A stretch of 64,000 nucleotides of DNA from Carnegiea gigantea (lineage: Eukaryota; Streptophyta; Magnoliopsida; Caryophyllales; Cactaceae). The notes under the pieces are model-generated. The model did no database searches. It had not been told where the DNA came from and saw nothing but the letters and a program-made list of their open reading frames with translations. Location: positions 1,168,191 to 1,232,190 of the forward strand of contig JAKOGI010000005.1 in the NCBI GenBank assembly GCA_029747015.1, in the 5' to 3' direction. Positions within the stretch are counted from its first letter, which is position 1. Each line of letters starts with the position of its first letter. Both the position numbers and the translations under genes were made by a program. Positions 22,101 to 35,220 of this stretch are shown here, piece after piece.

Positions 22101-25100
22101 TCGGATCGGATTTTACCGTTCCTCCGAATCCAATCCGAATCCGACTCGAATTTGGATTATTTTTATCAGATTTGGACTCGGGCTCGAATTTTTCTGTCTC
22201 AGATTCGAATCGGATAATTTTACCTTGGATCTGATCGGATCTGTTTCAAATTCGAATATAACTACCATCCCTATTCAGCACTGAGAGAGACGAGGATAGT
22301 AGGTGAAGGTGATGGCATCTAGTCTGACAACTTCATCGTTGATGTTTTGGAAGTTCGAATACACATAAAAGTGCTACAGCATTCAAGTTGGCACACAAAC
22401 AAGGTAAATAGAAGGAATTTACAAAGGCAAAATCATGTGAGATTCACATTGGAAAATGAAAAGAATATTCTGTAGCATTAGTAGACTGCCTTATCGATTC
22501 TTTAGTCTCTTTTTAAAAAGAAATACACCCTCCCCCCCCCCCCCCCCAAAAAAAAAAAAACCAAAGAAAAAGAAGGAAAAAAGGAAGTGGTCATCACATG
22601 TGACTTCTCACATGACCTGAGTTGTTAAAACCAAAAACCTGTATTTACTATTTACAATTAGAGCATAGATGTAACAGTCTATACCTAATTTCTTGGGTCC
22701 AGAATAGGTCTCTCTCTTTGTAGAAATGTATAGAGAGGTAAGACTGCTTATAGCTAGATCTCCGCATATCACATACTCACATAGTAGCGGAACCCACAGT
22801 GGGAGTTGTTGTGTGTTGTCGAATTCAACACTTCAGAAACCGATATATCACTACCAAAAAGCACATGTTCATCATCTTTAAAATGACAAGAATACAACAC
22901 TCCCTCGAGCCATTTGATAACAATTTGCATATGCTGTTTGTTTACCTCCTGGTTTGAGAATCATAGCCTTGAAAACAGAAATGCAGGCTTACCTCAATGG
23001 CACCTGATAACTTTCCATGCAAAGTTGTCCCATTCATACTTAGCTCCAATCTTTCCAGCTCAGCTTCAAGCTCTGCTTCAATTTTACTCATTGATTCAAC
23101 TTCCTTAGGATTGGCTGATTCATCATTAGCACATCTCATCAACAAATCTGCATCCACTTCGCTGGAAAACATATTTAGTTCTTTGCCAATAAGCAAAGTG
23201 TCATGGGCATCCTGAGAGGAGTCATCAATGACAAGCTCTTTCACAGTTAACGAATCTTTCATCTCCAACTCTTCCTGGAGATCTTGAACCAAATTTTCAC
23301 TTTGATTTAAGGATTCTTTCAACTTCTCTATCTCCAGTTTTTGCGCTATAATATTATACATTATGCCAATCGAGATTCCAAGATAGAACAGGAATTGTCC
23401 ACTTGGGGCACCTGACAAAAGAGGTCACAAAGTTGGGCCAGAAACTGAAAGCATTAAAGTCACAATATAAAAAGGAAAAGAGAGACCAGCGCACACCAAA
23501 ATCAACATAGGCTTGTCCTACAGGGGTGCTTGGCAAAAGCAGAAACTTACAAGATCTTAGATACAGGAACATAATCCCCGCAAATGGCACAGAAAGATAG
23601 CTCAAGCTGTACTTTACAAGTGACAGACTAATATGATAGGAAGAAGACACCTATTTTCATATTGAATGTGAGCTGACAAAGTCTGCACTCTGCAGCCAGA
23701 TGATAGAGGAAAAGAACTTTTGAAAATGCCTTAAATTTTTGCACTTTTCAAGTAGGGTGACAAATACAGAAGATGAACCGATTTGTTTATTTGCTCCAAT
23801 TGAATCTCCTGGGGGTCTAATACCTTCAAAAAAGTATTAGTTTCCACCTATGGAACTAATTCACTTTAAGTTCAAAGATCTGTTCACTTCAGAATGCCAA
23901 ATTATTACCTATGTTTTTCCATCCTCTTAAAATTTCCAAGTGTGTTATCTCCTATTGAATCTTTGACTGTCTTCATCGTAAACCCAACTCATTTTCCCCT
24001 CCTAAACACAAGTCCGTGTTGTCAGTTCCATTTTGTCAATGTCCACCAGTTCTTACTTGCTCTCTCAATGCACGTCTTTACCATACAAGTCCTCTAGAAC
24101 AACCTCACAGCAGGAACTTGGAACTAAGCAGCAATGTTGTCACAGAAAATATTATAGTCTCACTATCTTAAGCGATATATGTGTACCTGATTTCATATTT
24201 ATACCTGTTAGGTAAAAAGAAATTTATTTCTACTTCTGTAAGAAGTCAGGTGCATCATAGGACCAAATAAACAACTGGTATTTCCTACTCATGACAGCTC
24301 TTTGGTAGATAGATACAATTATTTAATTAAAAGAAGATTAAAATATGGAAAGCCTCCTTTTGATAATCAAGTCACTAGTTCAGAAGCTCATTGACAATGA
24401 ACGCAAATAGTACAAGAATCAAACAAGCAAAAGGCTCAATCCATATTGCAAATTACATTCCAATCTTTATCAAGCTAGGAAAATATGTCAGTGGTAATGA
24501 ATAAATTACTGAGTTGAATGAGAAGTTGAGAACAGTACCATCTTGTGGATCAAATTGCACCAATGAGCTGTCATAGCTCGTTTTGTCCGTTCGGTTCTTG
24601 CTTTTGTCAAGCCTCTGTTTTGAGTCATCAGTGTCCTGAATTCTCGGGAGACAAGGCACCCCAACCACTCCATCACTTGCTTTTAGGTGGCCCTCCACGT
24701 GCAGCCCATCTCTGAAATCACCACTTGCCCTACCAATTAAGCGCCTTCCATCAGTGATAAGAAACGGCCTCAGAGTTGGAGGACAAGGTGAAGCAAGAGG
24801 ACTAAGAACATAATCTTCCATTTCTGCATGTCCCTTGTACATTTGAGCAACCAGGCAACCATCCAGAGAGCTACGAGGCTTAATAAACTGCGAATGAAGC
24901 CGCTTACTCCTCCACGAATTTCTGCTTCTCCTGGGGCTATGTGAAGGCCCTGTGTTCCAAACGTGGTTTTCAGGTATATCACTCAGATCAGAACATAGTC
25001 TATAACTACTCTCGTATTCATAGTTCTCATATTTTCTGAACTCTGGCGGAAAAACGGATGAAGAAGAAGGCATGTTGTCATCCTTCAGTCTGTCAACTTG

Positions 25101-25358
25101 TTTTCTATGGTGCAGAGCACTAGCAGAAGTGACTTCTACTGTTGTGGGGCCATCTCTCCTTGATTTTTCCGTGAATGTGCCGTCCAAACGATTCTCATTA
25201 CTAGTTTCACTTTGCTGTCGAATCAATGACTGGGATAGAGGATTGTAAGGAACAGAACTTCCGGATGGAAATCCTGATTTTCTATCCCGAAAAATGTTCG
25301 GCCAATTTTTTGCTAAGTATCCAGCACCAGCAGCAGCTAGCACTACCCAGAAATCCAT
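19159..25358 (-). CDS. POLAR-like coiled-coil protein
   Basis: Three coding exons (25358-24539, 23411-22993, 19917-19159) total 1998 nt in frame, giving 665 aa. The N-terminus MDFWVVLAAAGAGYLAKNW is short and hydrophobic. A second hydrophobic stretch lies at about 278-296 (FLFYLGISIGIMYNIIA) and runs into a coiled coil (about 297-325) containing NLVQDLQEELEMKDSLTVKE. A further coiled coil spans about 464-500, and the tail ends ALVYLERRE. This layout matches the family of Arabidopsis POLAR, a polarity protein of asymmetric stomatal-lineage divisions. The assignment is from memory of the conserved LVQDLQEELEMKD block, so the precise member is unsure. Intron 2 is 3.1 kb and hosts a hAT-like insertion. 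A leader intron is likely at about 25405-25839. Confidence 0.72.
21320..22273. mobile_element. hAT-like non-autonomous element 1 (GGATCGGATTCGG subterminal repeats)
   Basis: A 954-base insert in intron 2 of the POLAR-like gene. Its ends are TAGGGATG and CATCCCTA, a perfect 8-base inverted repeat. The flanking octamers TTTAGCAA (21312-21319) and TTCAGCAC (22274-22281) agree at 6 of 8 positions. Both ends carry dense, degenerate copies of TCGGATTCGGATC or its complement, as expected for subterminal transposase-binding repeats. The core is AT-rich with a GA-rich stretch and has no transposase frame. Confidence 0.7.
22532..22563. repeat. C16 run joined to an A-rich run
   Basis: Sixteen C (22532-22547) are followed directly by a run of A, inside intron 2 of the POLAR-like gene. 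It is one of several C-to-A (T-to-G on the other strand) homopolymer junctions in the window. Confidence 0.9.
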
Positions 25359-27058
25359 TTATGGCATGCCAAAGACAGTTTACCATCCAATTCCACAAAA
25401 CTAACTGCAAATTTTGCTCTGATTTTCAGTATCAAGATACAATTGCAGGTCATGAATAACATCCAATAAACATATCCGGTGAATCACGGTCAGAAAAAAT
25501 CCCAGTACTTGGAGCAAGGAATGAAGCAAAATCCCTCAAATCAAGCACCAAAGCCATTTACCAACAAGTGCATTTTCAATCTCAGTTCTCAGCAAAAGAA
25601 TAGAATGCTCAAAAGAACGTATAAACAGGAGCAGAAACAATCAGCAACAAAACAAACCCATTTGCAAATGCATAATCCTTCAGCCTTACAATGTAGTCTT
25701 CCTATATATTAGCCATTAAACCCACAAACCAAAAACTCATCTAATACTTCAAAAAGCTAACAACCCCAAAGTCCAATCGAAAGGTTATAAAAGAACGTAC
25801 TGAACACAACAAATTATCAACAGCAGAAGAGGATCTTACCAAACCCTAATTCCCAAATCATCAGAATCTGAAACCAACAGAGACTTCTCCCCATCTTCCG
25901 ACCTTGAAACAAGAGAAACCCATTACCAGAAACAGACAAAGGGAACTACCCAACACACTATTAATGAGAAATTATCAATTATTCCAAAGAAACCCAATTC
26001 AGGGCAACATTAAAACCACAAGACTCATCAATGGAAGACGGTATTTAGGCCAAAAATGAGAAATCCTTAATGGGTCCGACGCTGATGAACTGACAGAAGA
26101 AATGAAGGTGATGAAATGGCTCTTTTTCGTTAAACTAACGCACAGGGAAAGGGTTAAAACTGAAAAGTAAGAAGCCCAGTTACGAGAGCGGAACCTATCT
26201 GATAGATGACACATTTGACAATAGAATTGCTTCTATGATGGCCAACTGGCGAACCCAATCCAAATGCACTCTGAAATTACCAGAGATTTTGATTTGAAGT
26301 TGAAATAGTTTGTGTTTAACACGAAGGTATGTTATTTTTTAGTTTTGAATAAATTTAGTTTATCTTATAAATTGATATAAAATTAATTTATTTATTAAAT
26401 AGGTTAATCTAAATTTACCTCTTTATGATCTCTAAAGTGGAATAGTGATTGATTTGTCTTTTCTTAACAAAAAAATTGGTCCACAATAGTAAGTAGAATA
26501 TATTATTTGAGCTTAATATCGATCTAAGAACAAGGGTTTTAGAAGAAATCTAGGAAAAGAGAGGGTAAATAATTGGCATTAGTTTAGGCTAATGAATTTC
26601 ACCAATTTTCTTTATATGATACTTATGGTTAGTGGCTACTATAAATATATTTTGGTGGCTTTACTTACCGAAGAATGTGCATGTTAATGGTAGGGATATT
26701 TAATCATGGTGTCATATAGTGAAAGAACCAATATGCTAATAGGCAAGGATATCAAATTACATTATCAAAAATACCATTAAAAAAGTATAGTGAAAATAAG
26801 ATTAAAATTCTACAAAATTATGAGATTGTCCTTTTAGATATTCCCATAAGTTATCCAACTCAAGAGGCTTTTTTGGACAAAACTTAAGAAAGTTATTTTA
26901 TATACAAATATAAAGTTGAAATAAAAGGGAAGAGCAAAAAATATTAATGTTTATGGTTTTCGAGTTGGTCAGATAGCCTAATAAGTTATTTATCATATAA
27001 GGACAACCTTTTAAATTCTTATTTATTTATAAAAATTGACTGTGTGCAACTTCCTTTA

Positions 27059-27191
27059 TTAGTTGATGCCCTTATTCGCCAGGTATGCTATTTATTTATC
27101 TTAATCTTATTTAACTAATATTTTCATTGAAAAAATTGTTTAAATAAGATTAAGATAAATGGTATATATGACAAATAAATGTGTCAATTAA
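27059..27191. mobile_element. Fold-back/MITE element with perfect 21-bp stem
   Basis: 27094-27114 and 27140-27160 are perfect inverted copies of 21 bases, with a 25-base loop between them. Similarity continues outward imperfectly to about 27059 and 27191 (TTAGTTGATGCCCTTATTCG against TTAATTGACACATTTATTTG). This fits a small MITE or fold-back element. A transcript could form a long hairpin, but no transcription is shown. Confidence 0.6.
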
Positions 27192-28246
27192 ACTCAATTT
27201 TTTTAAGAAAAATGTAAATAATAATTTTGAAATTCCACATCAATTCACAGGCTTCTCATTTGACCCTTTTCATTTTCCCCTTTCTTTCTGAAATTTGATG
27301 GTTGATATATTTTTTTTAATTTATAGATAACCACTTTAAAAAGGCAAAAAAGTGTAAGCATGTCTTTATAATTGGATCAATTAATAGTGTAGACCCAAAA
27401 CTCCAACACAATATAACAAATGTAAACATCGAAGTGTTGAAATTTGAATGATGAGGGAAGAAGGAAAAAGAAAAAACTAACTCAAATTGGATATTCATAT
27501 CTTCTGACTGCTGGCAGAAAGTTATTTAATTCAAACCAAACAAAGTCTAATTAATATGCTCCTTCTTTTTCATAGAATCCAACCATGATGTAGACCCATG
27601 AAAATAGAACAAGAATAGGCCAATTAAAATCAAAATATCAGAAAATCATGGGCCACAATTGTCATTTTGCCCCTCCTTTTCAATCGGCCTGCACAATACA
27701 GCTGTGTTTTCCCCATTGTATTTATACAAATTATTTTTTCAAGATTTTCTAGTCCTTATTTTGATATTTGGATTCTCCATTTTACTGGAGTCGAATTACT
27801 GTTAGATCAGTAAGAGGTAGAACTCTTCCATCATGAATTTTCTCTATTCACAAGACTCAAACCTGAGACCTTACTTATGGAGAACAAGTGTCAAATCATT
27901 TGAACCAGCCTGCGTTGGCTTTATAATGCTTGTCATAAAAGTGCTAGCTTGATGGCACCCAATTTGCCCTTTTTATTATATCTTAAAAGAATTTTTTTCT
28001 TAAAAAAGAAATTGTTGGACTTAAGAGTCCGATAAAACAATACAAAAATTAACCCCAAGCATACAATTAGACTTGAAAAAAATTGATTTGCAGGTTTAGA
28101 GTGAAATCTTGAGATATTATTGATGGATGGGATGAATTTTCCTTCATTAATGAACCAGAATCGTGCTTTATCTTCACTACTTTTGCAAAAGGTTGAAATT
28201 TAAAAATTAAAAAGAACATACCCAAAACATTAACTCTCGCACTAAG

Positions 28247-28832
28247 AGCCTGTTCTTTTCGTGGACAAAAGGATAAAGTGGGTTGAGGTGGGTTGAGGTG
28301 GGTTAAAGTTGGTATTTTTTTTGAGGTGAGTTGACGTGGGTTGAAGTGGGTTGAAATAGGTTGAAGTGAGTTGAAGTTGGTACATTTTTTTGTGGTGGGT
28401 TGAAGTGGGTTAAAATAATGAGAATGTAATTATGTGTGATAATTTATGAAGTCATTGTAATTTTTAGTGCATTTTTTCACAGAATGGTAATTTCACAATT
28501 TTGTAACTATTTTTCTAAAAGTTGGAGGCTGGCATAACTTGTCAATTATTTTTGACGATTTGGGTTACAAAATTTATTGATGACAACTTTTATATACGGG
28601 CCTTCTTTTTCATAGGTAAATTTGAAAATACAAACCTCAATGCACTTCAACCCACTTCAACTTATTTCAATATATTTAAACCCACTTCAACCTACTTCAA
28701 CTCACTTCTACTGTCAACTAAAGTTCAATTTATGATATTAAAAAAATTCAACCTACTTCAACCCACCTCAACCTGCTTCACTCCACCTCACCCTTTTACT
28801 CACCCCAATTTACCCACGAAAATAACAGTCCC
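28247..28832. mobile_element. Inverted-repeat element with GGGTTGAGGT arrays, copy 1
   Basis: The left end CTGTTCTTTTCGTGG and the reverse complement of the right end CTGTTATTTTCGTGG match at 14 of 15 positions. Inside the left end are about eight tandem copies of a 10-base unit, GGGTTGAGGT or GGGTTGAAGT. The right end has the complementary unit (CAACCCACTTCAA). The core is AT-rich and non-coding. Target duplication not found. Confidence 0.6.
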
Positions 28833-29145
28833 GTATTCGAAAAATTCAGATGTAACATGAGAAAATAGTATGATCATAATTGTTACAAAATATATCAGCA
28901 ATATAAATTTGTTATTAATTTTAAATATAAAGGGGGCACTGATACGTGCTTAAATATTTTGCGTCGTTTAATTTGTGCGATGCATTTCTATAATCATTTC
29001 TATTTCTCAATATCTTTATCTGTGTCTCACGTTTACAAATTGCAATTAGAAATTAAATGATTTACAAAGGTATAGATTTTGAACATGATAAGAAATTATC
29101 AAATTTCATAGTTGCAGATGGAATACTTTTTTTTCCCTAATTTTT

Positions 29146-29603
29146 TAGGTCATGTTCTTTTTATGGGTCAATTCTAAAATACCAACATCAACCCACCTCA
29201 ATCTACTTTCATTATTTTAACCAAGTTCAATTTATCACGTAAAAAAAAATTCAACCCACCTCAATGTATTTCAACCCACCTCAACCTATTTCAACCTACC
29301 TTAACCTATTTCACCTTTTTACTCACCTCAATTTACTTATAAATTTTTACCATTTTCAAATCATACTACTTTGTAAAAATAATTAAATCTCACATAATAC
29401 TTTACAAATTATTAAAATTATAAATGGGTGGGTTGAAATTGATTGAGGCGGGTTGAAGTAGGTTGAGGTAGAGTGAAGTGTGTTAAAATGAGTTGAGGTT
29501 TGTATTTTTCTCAGGTGGATTGAAGTTGATTGAAGTGGGTTAAAGTAAATTAAAGTGGATTGAGGTTGATAAATTCAAAAAGAACTACGAAAAAACAGGG
29601 CCT
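29146..29603. mobile_element. Inverted-repeat element with GGGTTGAAGT arrays, copy 2
   Basis: A relative of the element at 28247, only 0.3 kb away. CAACCCACCTCAA-type units fill the left half and GGGTTGAAGTAGG-type units fill the right half. The GTTCTTTTT motif recurs at both ends. It is more diverged and its borders are approximate. Confidence 0.5.
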
Positions 29604-30618
29604 AATTCGTTGTAAAATAAGTCATCTTAATTTTAAATATTTTTGGGGAAATGGGCAGTGAAAATGCCCATACTTTTTGTGGTTGCAAGTACTAGTACAT
29701 TATTATTAACTAATTTACAATATTAAAAAACAACACAAGAATCATTTGCTGAAATTACCTCTTGTTTCTATCACATTTCTGAATCACATGTACATTCATT
29801 TAATCGGATGATTCATTTATTTTTTAAATCTGAAATTCCATAAGTTAGAAAGAAGAAAACCAGTTACTAAATAAACTAATAAGAAAACTGTTTTTTTTTT
29901 TTTTTTAAATCACCGACTACTGAGAAAACTCTTAACAGGCACCGCCAACATATCTGTCCAAACAATTCCAAAAGCATCCGATAAAATATCAGCAGATTAT
30001 ATTTTAAAACATCTTTTTTTTTGGGGGGGGGGGGGGGGGCGCAAAGGCGATGAGACAAATCTCCTTATGCTCAAGATTTCCATACCTCTAATAGGTTATT
30101 AGCCTGTCTTCAGCATTAACAGAAGACCCAACACCACCACTAATAATAACACCTTTCAATATAGGTCTCATTTTTGTAGAGTTTAAAGAGATCCAGATAT
30201 AAATAACGTAACCTCTACCGGCATCTCTAATATATTCACAAAACAGGATTTTGTGAAAAATCAACAGAAGACTCAATACTCATCAAATCACTATCTGATT
30301 GTACCCTGATCCATTACAGAATCAACAGAATTTCCAAGGCATGAACCAGAGGACAATTTTGCACACTTAGTATCTTTTTTGCTTGTCCTATAAAAATAGA
30401 TGTCAAGAACTTAATCACCTCAATTCCCAAGCACTTTGTGAATGGGGCTGTTGTGATTATGATACATTAATATGGGAGAAATGACAAGTGACAACCCCAA
30501 TTGGATTAAATAAGAGAAAAGCAGAAAGGCGCCCCCCCCCCCAAAAGGAAAAAAGGAAAGAACAGTGAAAAAAAGGAAAAATGTGATTCCCGAGATATTG
30601 AAGCCGAAGAATGTAGAG

Positions 30619-33600
30619 CTAGTCCAAGGAATTGATCAGATCTTTAAAATTGAAAACAAGCCAGTCAGCCTTTGCAGCAACGCCCTCTCGAAGTTGAACC
30701 CCAGCATAGCAGATGAATAAGTCAGCACCTCCAGGTTGACGAGCCTGCAATTGTAACACATCTTTGTTTCATAACCAGAAAATGATAATTAGAGAACATC
30801 ATGCGGGATAGGTTTCACTACGGTGGGGTTTGGAGTTGTCAAGATGTATGTGGCCTTAAAGATCCACAAAACAAGAAATAACTGATGGACAGCGAAAACT
30901 GTACTAAGCATAAATACTACGTACAACCTTTAAACACGCAAAACTATTGGTAGAGTTGGCAAAGGGCCATCAGCCTTGGATTCATGTCAGGTTGACTTCG
31001 TGTCTTATCATCTAAAGGTCAATAAGATTTCAAGTCTGCACATATTCGGTTCAGGTTGACTTGGGATCAGTATGCTTGGTTTGATAAACTTATTTTGCAA
31101 AGAAAGACAACTTTGATGAAAAAAATTCAGGTTAGTTGCCTTTGTATAGGTCAGTTCGGGTTTCAGGTCCACATACCACTAGCCTATTTCAAGTCCTGGG
31201 TCAGGTATGAGTGCTGGTCATTCAACACAGGTTTCAGTTTTGAAGTCAGCTTTGCCAGGTCCAATCACATGTACTAGAGCATAAGCATAAGTAGCCGAGC
31301 AGAAACTTGGGAAAAACTGGTTTGGCACACTGTGGAGAGAGTTCCTAGTTTGGGGTGTGTTCTCCGAGAGCAAAGGATGCAAGGACCATTAATCCATTAA
31401 GACTGAGAAAACAAATCCACATTAGGTAGAAGACTCCAACAGAAGGAGATGAGTGGAGCATTCAGGGCAATTTAGGAGCTTTAAGGGGTGCTAATTGCAG
31501 ATTTACATAGCATATCACTGTTAAGGTCTGAATTAAATGGTCATGATGTGCTTGAGAAGGATATTATCGGCACAACATGCTCTGACCTCTGATGCATTGC
31601 GAACTGATTTTGTGGGCAGTGGAAACTGGTAAACCAGGTTAACAGTAACTTTCAAGGAAGCTGAAGAATCCACTTTTTGGGCCGTTTTTTTTTTTTGGGG
31701 GGGGGCCTACATCACAACGAACTAAAGCAAAATATCTCGGTAATCTGTCCTCTTTTGCAGTGGAGTAGGTATGTAATACTTCATATGTCTAGTCCAAGCA
31801 GAAACAGCATCTCAAATATTCGGGGTCAGGTTGCAAACTTCTAGAAACCCTTCCGCTCCCTCCCTCTCTTTTGACACACCTGGCCTAAGCAGGATGTATT
31901 GGTTTGATTTGGTTCAATATACAAGGCTACAAGGATTATACTTATTTTATATGCCTAAAACAGTAGAAAGAAATGATTCTCGAGCTGAAATTAAGATAAG
32001 GATCTGAACGCATTTTCATACCTCAAGATCTGTAGCTCCATCCCCAATCATGGCTAATATTTTATACCCATAAGCCTGAACATCAATTTTTACTATGTGC
32101 TGTTAGAGACATTTTCAGGGCTGGAACAGCTGAAAGAAGGCAATTAGACAAACCTTGCGTATCTGTTGAACTGCAACAGCTTTTCCTCCACTCTTTGAAG
32201 TAGGCTCTTCTTTATTAAACCCCACAAACTCTCCAGAGTTTCCAAAAAGCAATTGATTTGCAAATATGTTCTCAAGAGGAATTCCAAGTATTGATGCAAC
32301 AGGCTTCCACACACCAGAAAAAAAAAAAAAGAAAAGAAAAAAAAGAAAAAAGCAAGTCTCATCAATGTTTGAAAGATAAAACAGTCAGTAACAGATAACA
32401 TGGGCAACATATGAAACAGTAGTCTTCTTCAAAACAATTGATATTTAATTTGATGCCAAAGCTAATTTCACAATCACTATCATCTGCTAAACTGCACAAG
32501 TTTGGCTTAGTTGAAAATTGTGACCGTCAGACCTGAGGAAGAAGAAATTTTATTAAAAGCTAAGCCTCTCCTGTTAATTTTACCTTGCCGATATTTTGCT
32601 TGCACATTACAACCACAGCACCCATTAGCTAGGGTGGATCTCATGCCTGGCAGGGTCTGGGAAGTCCAAATGAGGACTTCTGCAGATTTCTTTGCACTAA
32701 ATTAGATCAATCAAATTCTTAAGCGAGCCAAAAAGGACCAGGCAAACTTGTTTTCCTACATGATTCTCTAAGGAGCAAGATTCAGCTTCCAGCTCTCATC
32801 AGTGATAATGTTTAAATGCCTAACTAAACAGAGAAAAAGACTGAAAACGCCAGCTCTGAAGCGAAGTGGCATACGTTAATCATCTGACGAAAGCCACCAG
32901 ATACGAGATAAACATCCTTCTTATTATCCTTGAGCTTTTTGACCAGCTCAGCTATGCCAGGTGAGAGTCTGCATATCATAAATACAAAAGATTAACAACA
33001 ACACACATGAAGAAAGTTAACCTCCAGCATCTGCAAAGCTTGGTAGATCATGCACAACACAATAGGTTAAAGAACAAAAAATACCCACAGGTTAAACTTA
33101 GGTAGTAACCTCATATCAATTGTCAAAGAACTTTGACGAAGCACATTTAGAAATATTTATGATGAAAACTTTCGACATGTTGGAAGCAGTGAGATACTGT
33201 CACCAAAACGGTAAGTCTCTCATATGATATATAAAATGCAAAAGTCAGGACCAAGAAAAAAGAACATTAGCATCCAGAATGTCGGGCTATTAGGGTAAGA
33301 AAAATGCACACAGCCAAGAGAAGGATAAACAAAAACTAAAAAGAAAAGTGAGTACATCCATCAATTTAAAAGTTAGCACTTGGGTAAGCTCTATCCCAAC
33401 ATGTCTTGCTGGTCTTTCTTCACATGCATGAAGCTACACTAACTTACAAGAAAACAAAATCAGATGTGCAAACACAGAAATCCAAAAACACTCTGATACC
33501 AAGGATATGAAGATCCAAGCACTCAACATTACAAGATTAACTCGCCTCTTTGGGCAAGCTGTATTTCCGACTACTCTCAGCAACCTACACAATGTAATCG

Positions 33601-35211
33601 TTACATTATTGGCCCACAAAATCCATTACGAGTTCAAAGGCTACTTGCTTTGCAATGTTTGACGTTACAAATGTGAATATCCCCAAAAAAATGCGGGTAA
33701 ATGCAACCTCACGTTCATTCAAAAGGATAGCATCCTCCATAAGTCTCATTTTATATTTGGAGAATTAGTAGTAGCTGCAGCTTACCTTGGAGGCCTCTTC
33801 TCAAGAAAATCCTGTAGCTGGGCAAGAGAAGGGTTTATTAATGATAGTCTGGCTGCTAAAGCCTCTTGAAAAGTAACTGATCCATTCATTGCCCTGCAAG
33901 AAAGAAATGGCAATCATGTTTAGAAATGAAGAGACTAAACATATATCTCAGCCTCAAATGAATTGACATTCATCCATATATTAGGAACAAACCCAACTTT
34001 GAAGTCCATTCTGCAACCGCTTTTCCCGCTCCACAAAACTCAGCAAACTCATCAATGCCTTCATCTATACAAACAGTACTATCAACATCAAAACAGACAG
34101 CCTCAGCATTTCTCCACAAGTCAAGAACCTCTGCACACATGAGCGAATGCCAGTCATGACATAAATTATTTGAGTCAATGATGATCAAGCCACACTTTGA
34201 GCTAACCAAAACTTGGATAAAGACCCAGGTAAGCAGGTAGCATAAAGTAGCAACAAACACGATGGGATAATTGTTCTCCCTCATAAAGGACAAATGTACA
34301 AGTATGCTGCATGCCCAGAAACATGATCACAGGCATTTGTGCATCATATATATATTATGCCTTATTAAGTCAAGCTTCCGTAACGTTTTACTCAACAACA
34401 GCATCACCCCCACCCCCAAAAAAAGAAGGGGGGGTTCATAACTACAAAGACCTGAGTTCGTGACTCTAGTTCATGATACAGTGTATTGAAATAAAAAGCC
34501 CCCAGTGATACAACAAAAGCTAGGGTACTTGTAACATACAGGAAATAAATGATTTTTTATTTTAATCCATTAACAAATTTTACTTTACTTCACTGTTAAG
34601 GAGGATTTTGTTTTGCTCCAAAACCAGGTCAAGCACATAGTATCATTAAAGAAATTAAAAAAAAATTAAAAACATTATAAACACAATCTGAAACACCGTC
34701 AAGCTGAACATGTATACACATAGTACATACATGATACATTAAATTTTTTGAGAGCGCATTACCTTCTACTTGGATAAAGCAAACGCCTCAGATTCCACAT
34801 ATCTCCTTTCATTCAGCCATGGCCAAAATTACATTTTCTAAAGAGATTCAATAGAACCCAGTTCACCAAGGTGGTGCAATTAACATTTAGAATCACCTGA
34901 TTGCAGGATGGAGAGAAATGGGGAACTGCAGGATACACAACATTTTAAATGCTCTAGTCACTAGCATAATAGTTTTCCAAACAACCTTTGGAAGGCAGCG
35001 TATTGTCAAAGCGTTCGGTTGTTGAAGATTCAAGTGGCTGGATTGAAGCAGCAGCAGAATTTATCAAGTTGGAACTTTTTATCATATGAAGTGGCCTCCG
35101 ACCTGGCTTTCCAATTAATCTTGGAGAAGATGAAGGGAGGAAGTAAGGATTACGTTGCTTCACACGACAAGCAGGAATTGGCAAGATATGGGCACTCATC
35201 AACGCTTCCAT
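30619..35211 (-). CDS. PSP: Phosphoserine phosphatase, chloroplast (serine synthesis)
   Basis: Performs the last step of the phosphorylated serine pathway in plastids: O-phosphoserine to serine plus phosphate. Seven coding exons (35211-34986, 34130-33998, 33893-33786, 32968-32875, 32303-32154, 32075-32022, 30744-30619) total 891 nt, giving 296 aa against about 295 in Arabidopsis. Residues 1 to about 70 form a Ser-rich transit peptide. The HAD nucleophile motif is DVDSTV with D90 (nucleophile) and D92. SGGFRQMINP follows, and GDGATD (about 248-253) supplies the Mg-binding acidic residues. The start is the ATG at 35211, 9 bases after a leader acceptor at 35221-35222. A leader intron of about 2 kb (35221-37207) separates it from the promoter region. 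All catalytic residues seen are intact. Confidence 0.95.
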
Positions 35212-35220
35212 CAAATTTAT

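Larger units (their letters stand above)
25359..30618. other. Long AT-rich intergenic region
   Basis: The left part (to about 25900) is leader and leader intron of the POLAR-like gene. The rest holds a 21-bp hairpin element (27059-27191), two insertions made of GGGTTGAAGT-type repeats (28247-28832 and 29146-29603) and a T10/G17 run near 30013-30039. I accept no coding exon here; the 112-residue frame at 28522 is built from repeat DNA. Confidence 0.55.

Noticed and set aside
28522..28860. 112-residue open frame with repeated TSTYFN
   Set aside because: The repeats come from the TTCAACCCAC arrays of a mobile element; codon pattern and context are non-coding.
34380..34440. CCCCCACCCCC/GGGGGG hairpin-like block as a regulatory element
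   Set aside because: It looks like another homopolymer-rich intron segment with no supporting motif.
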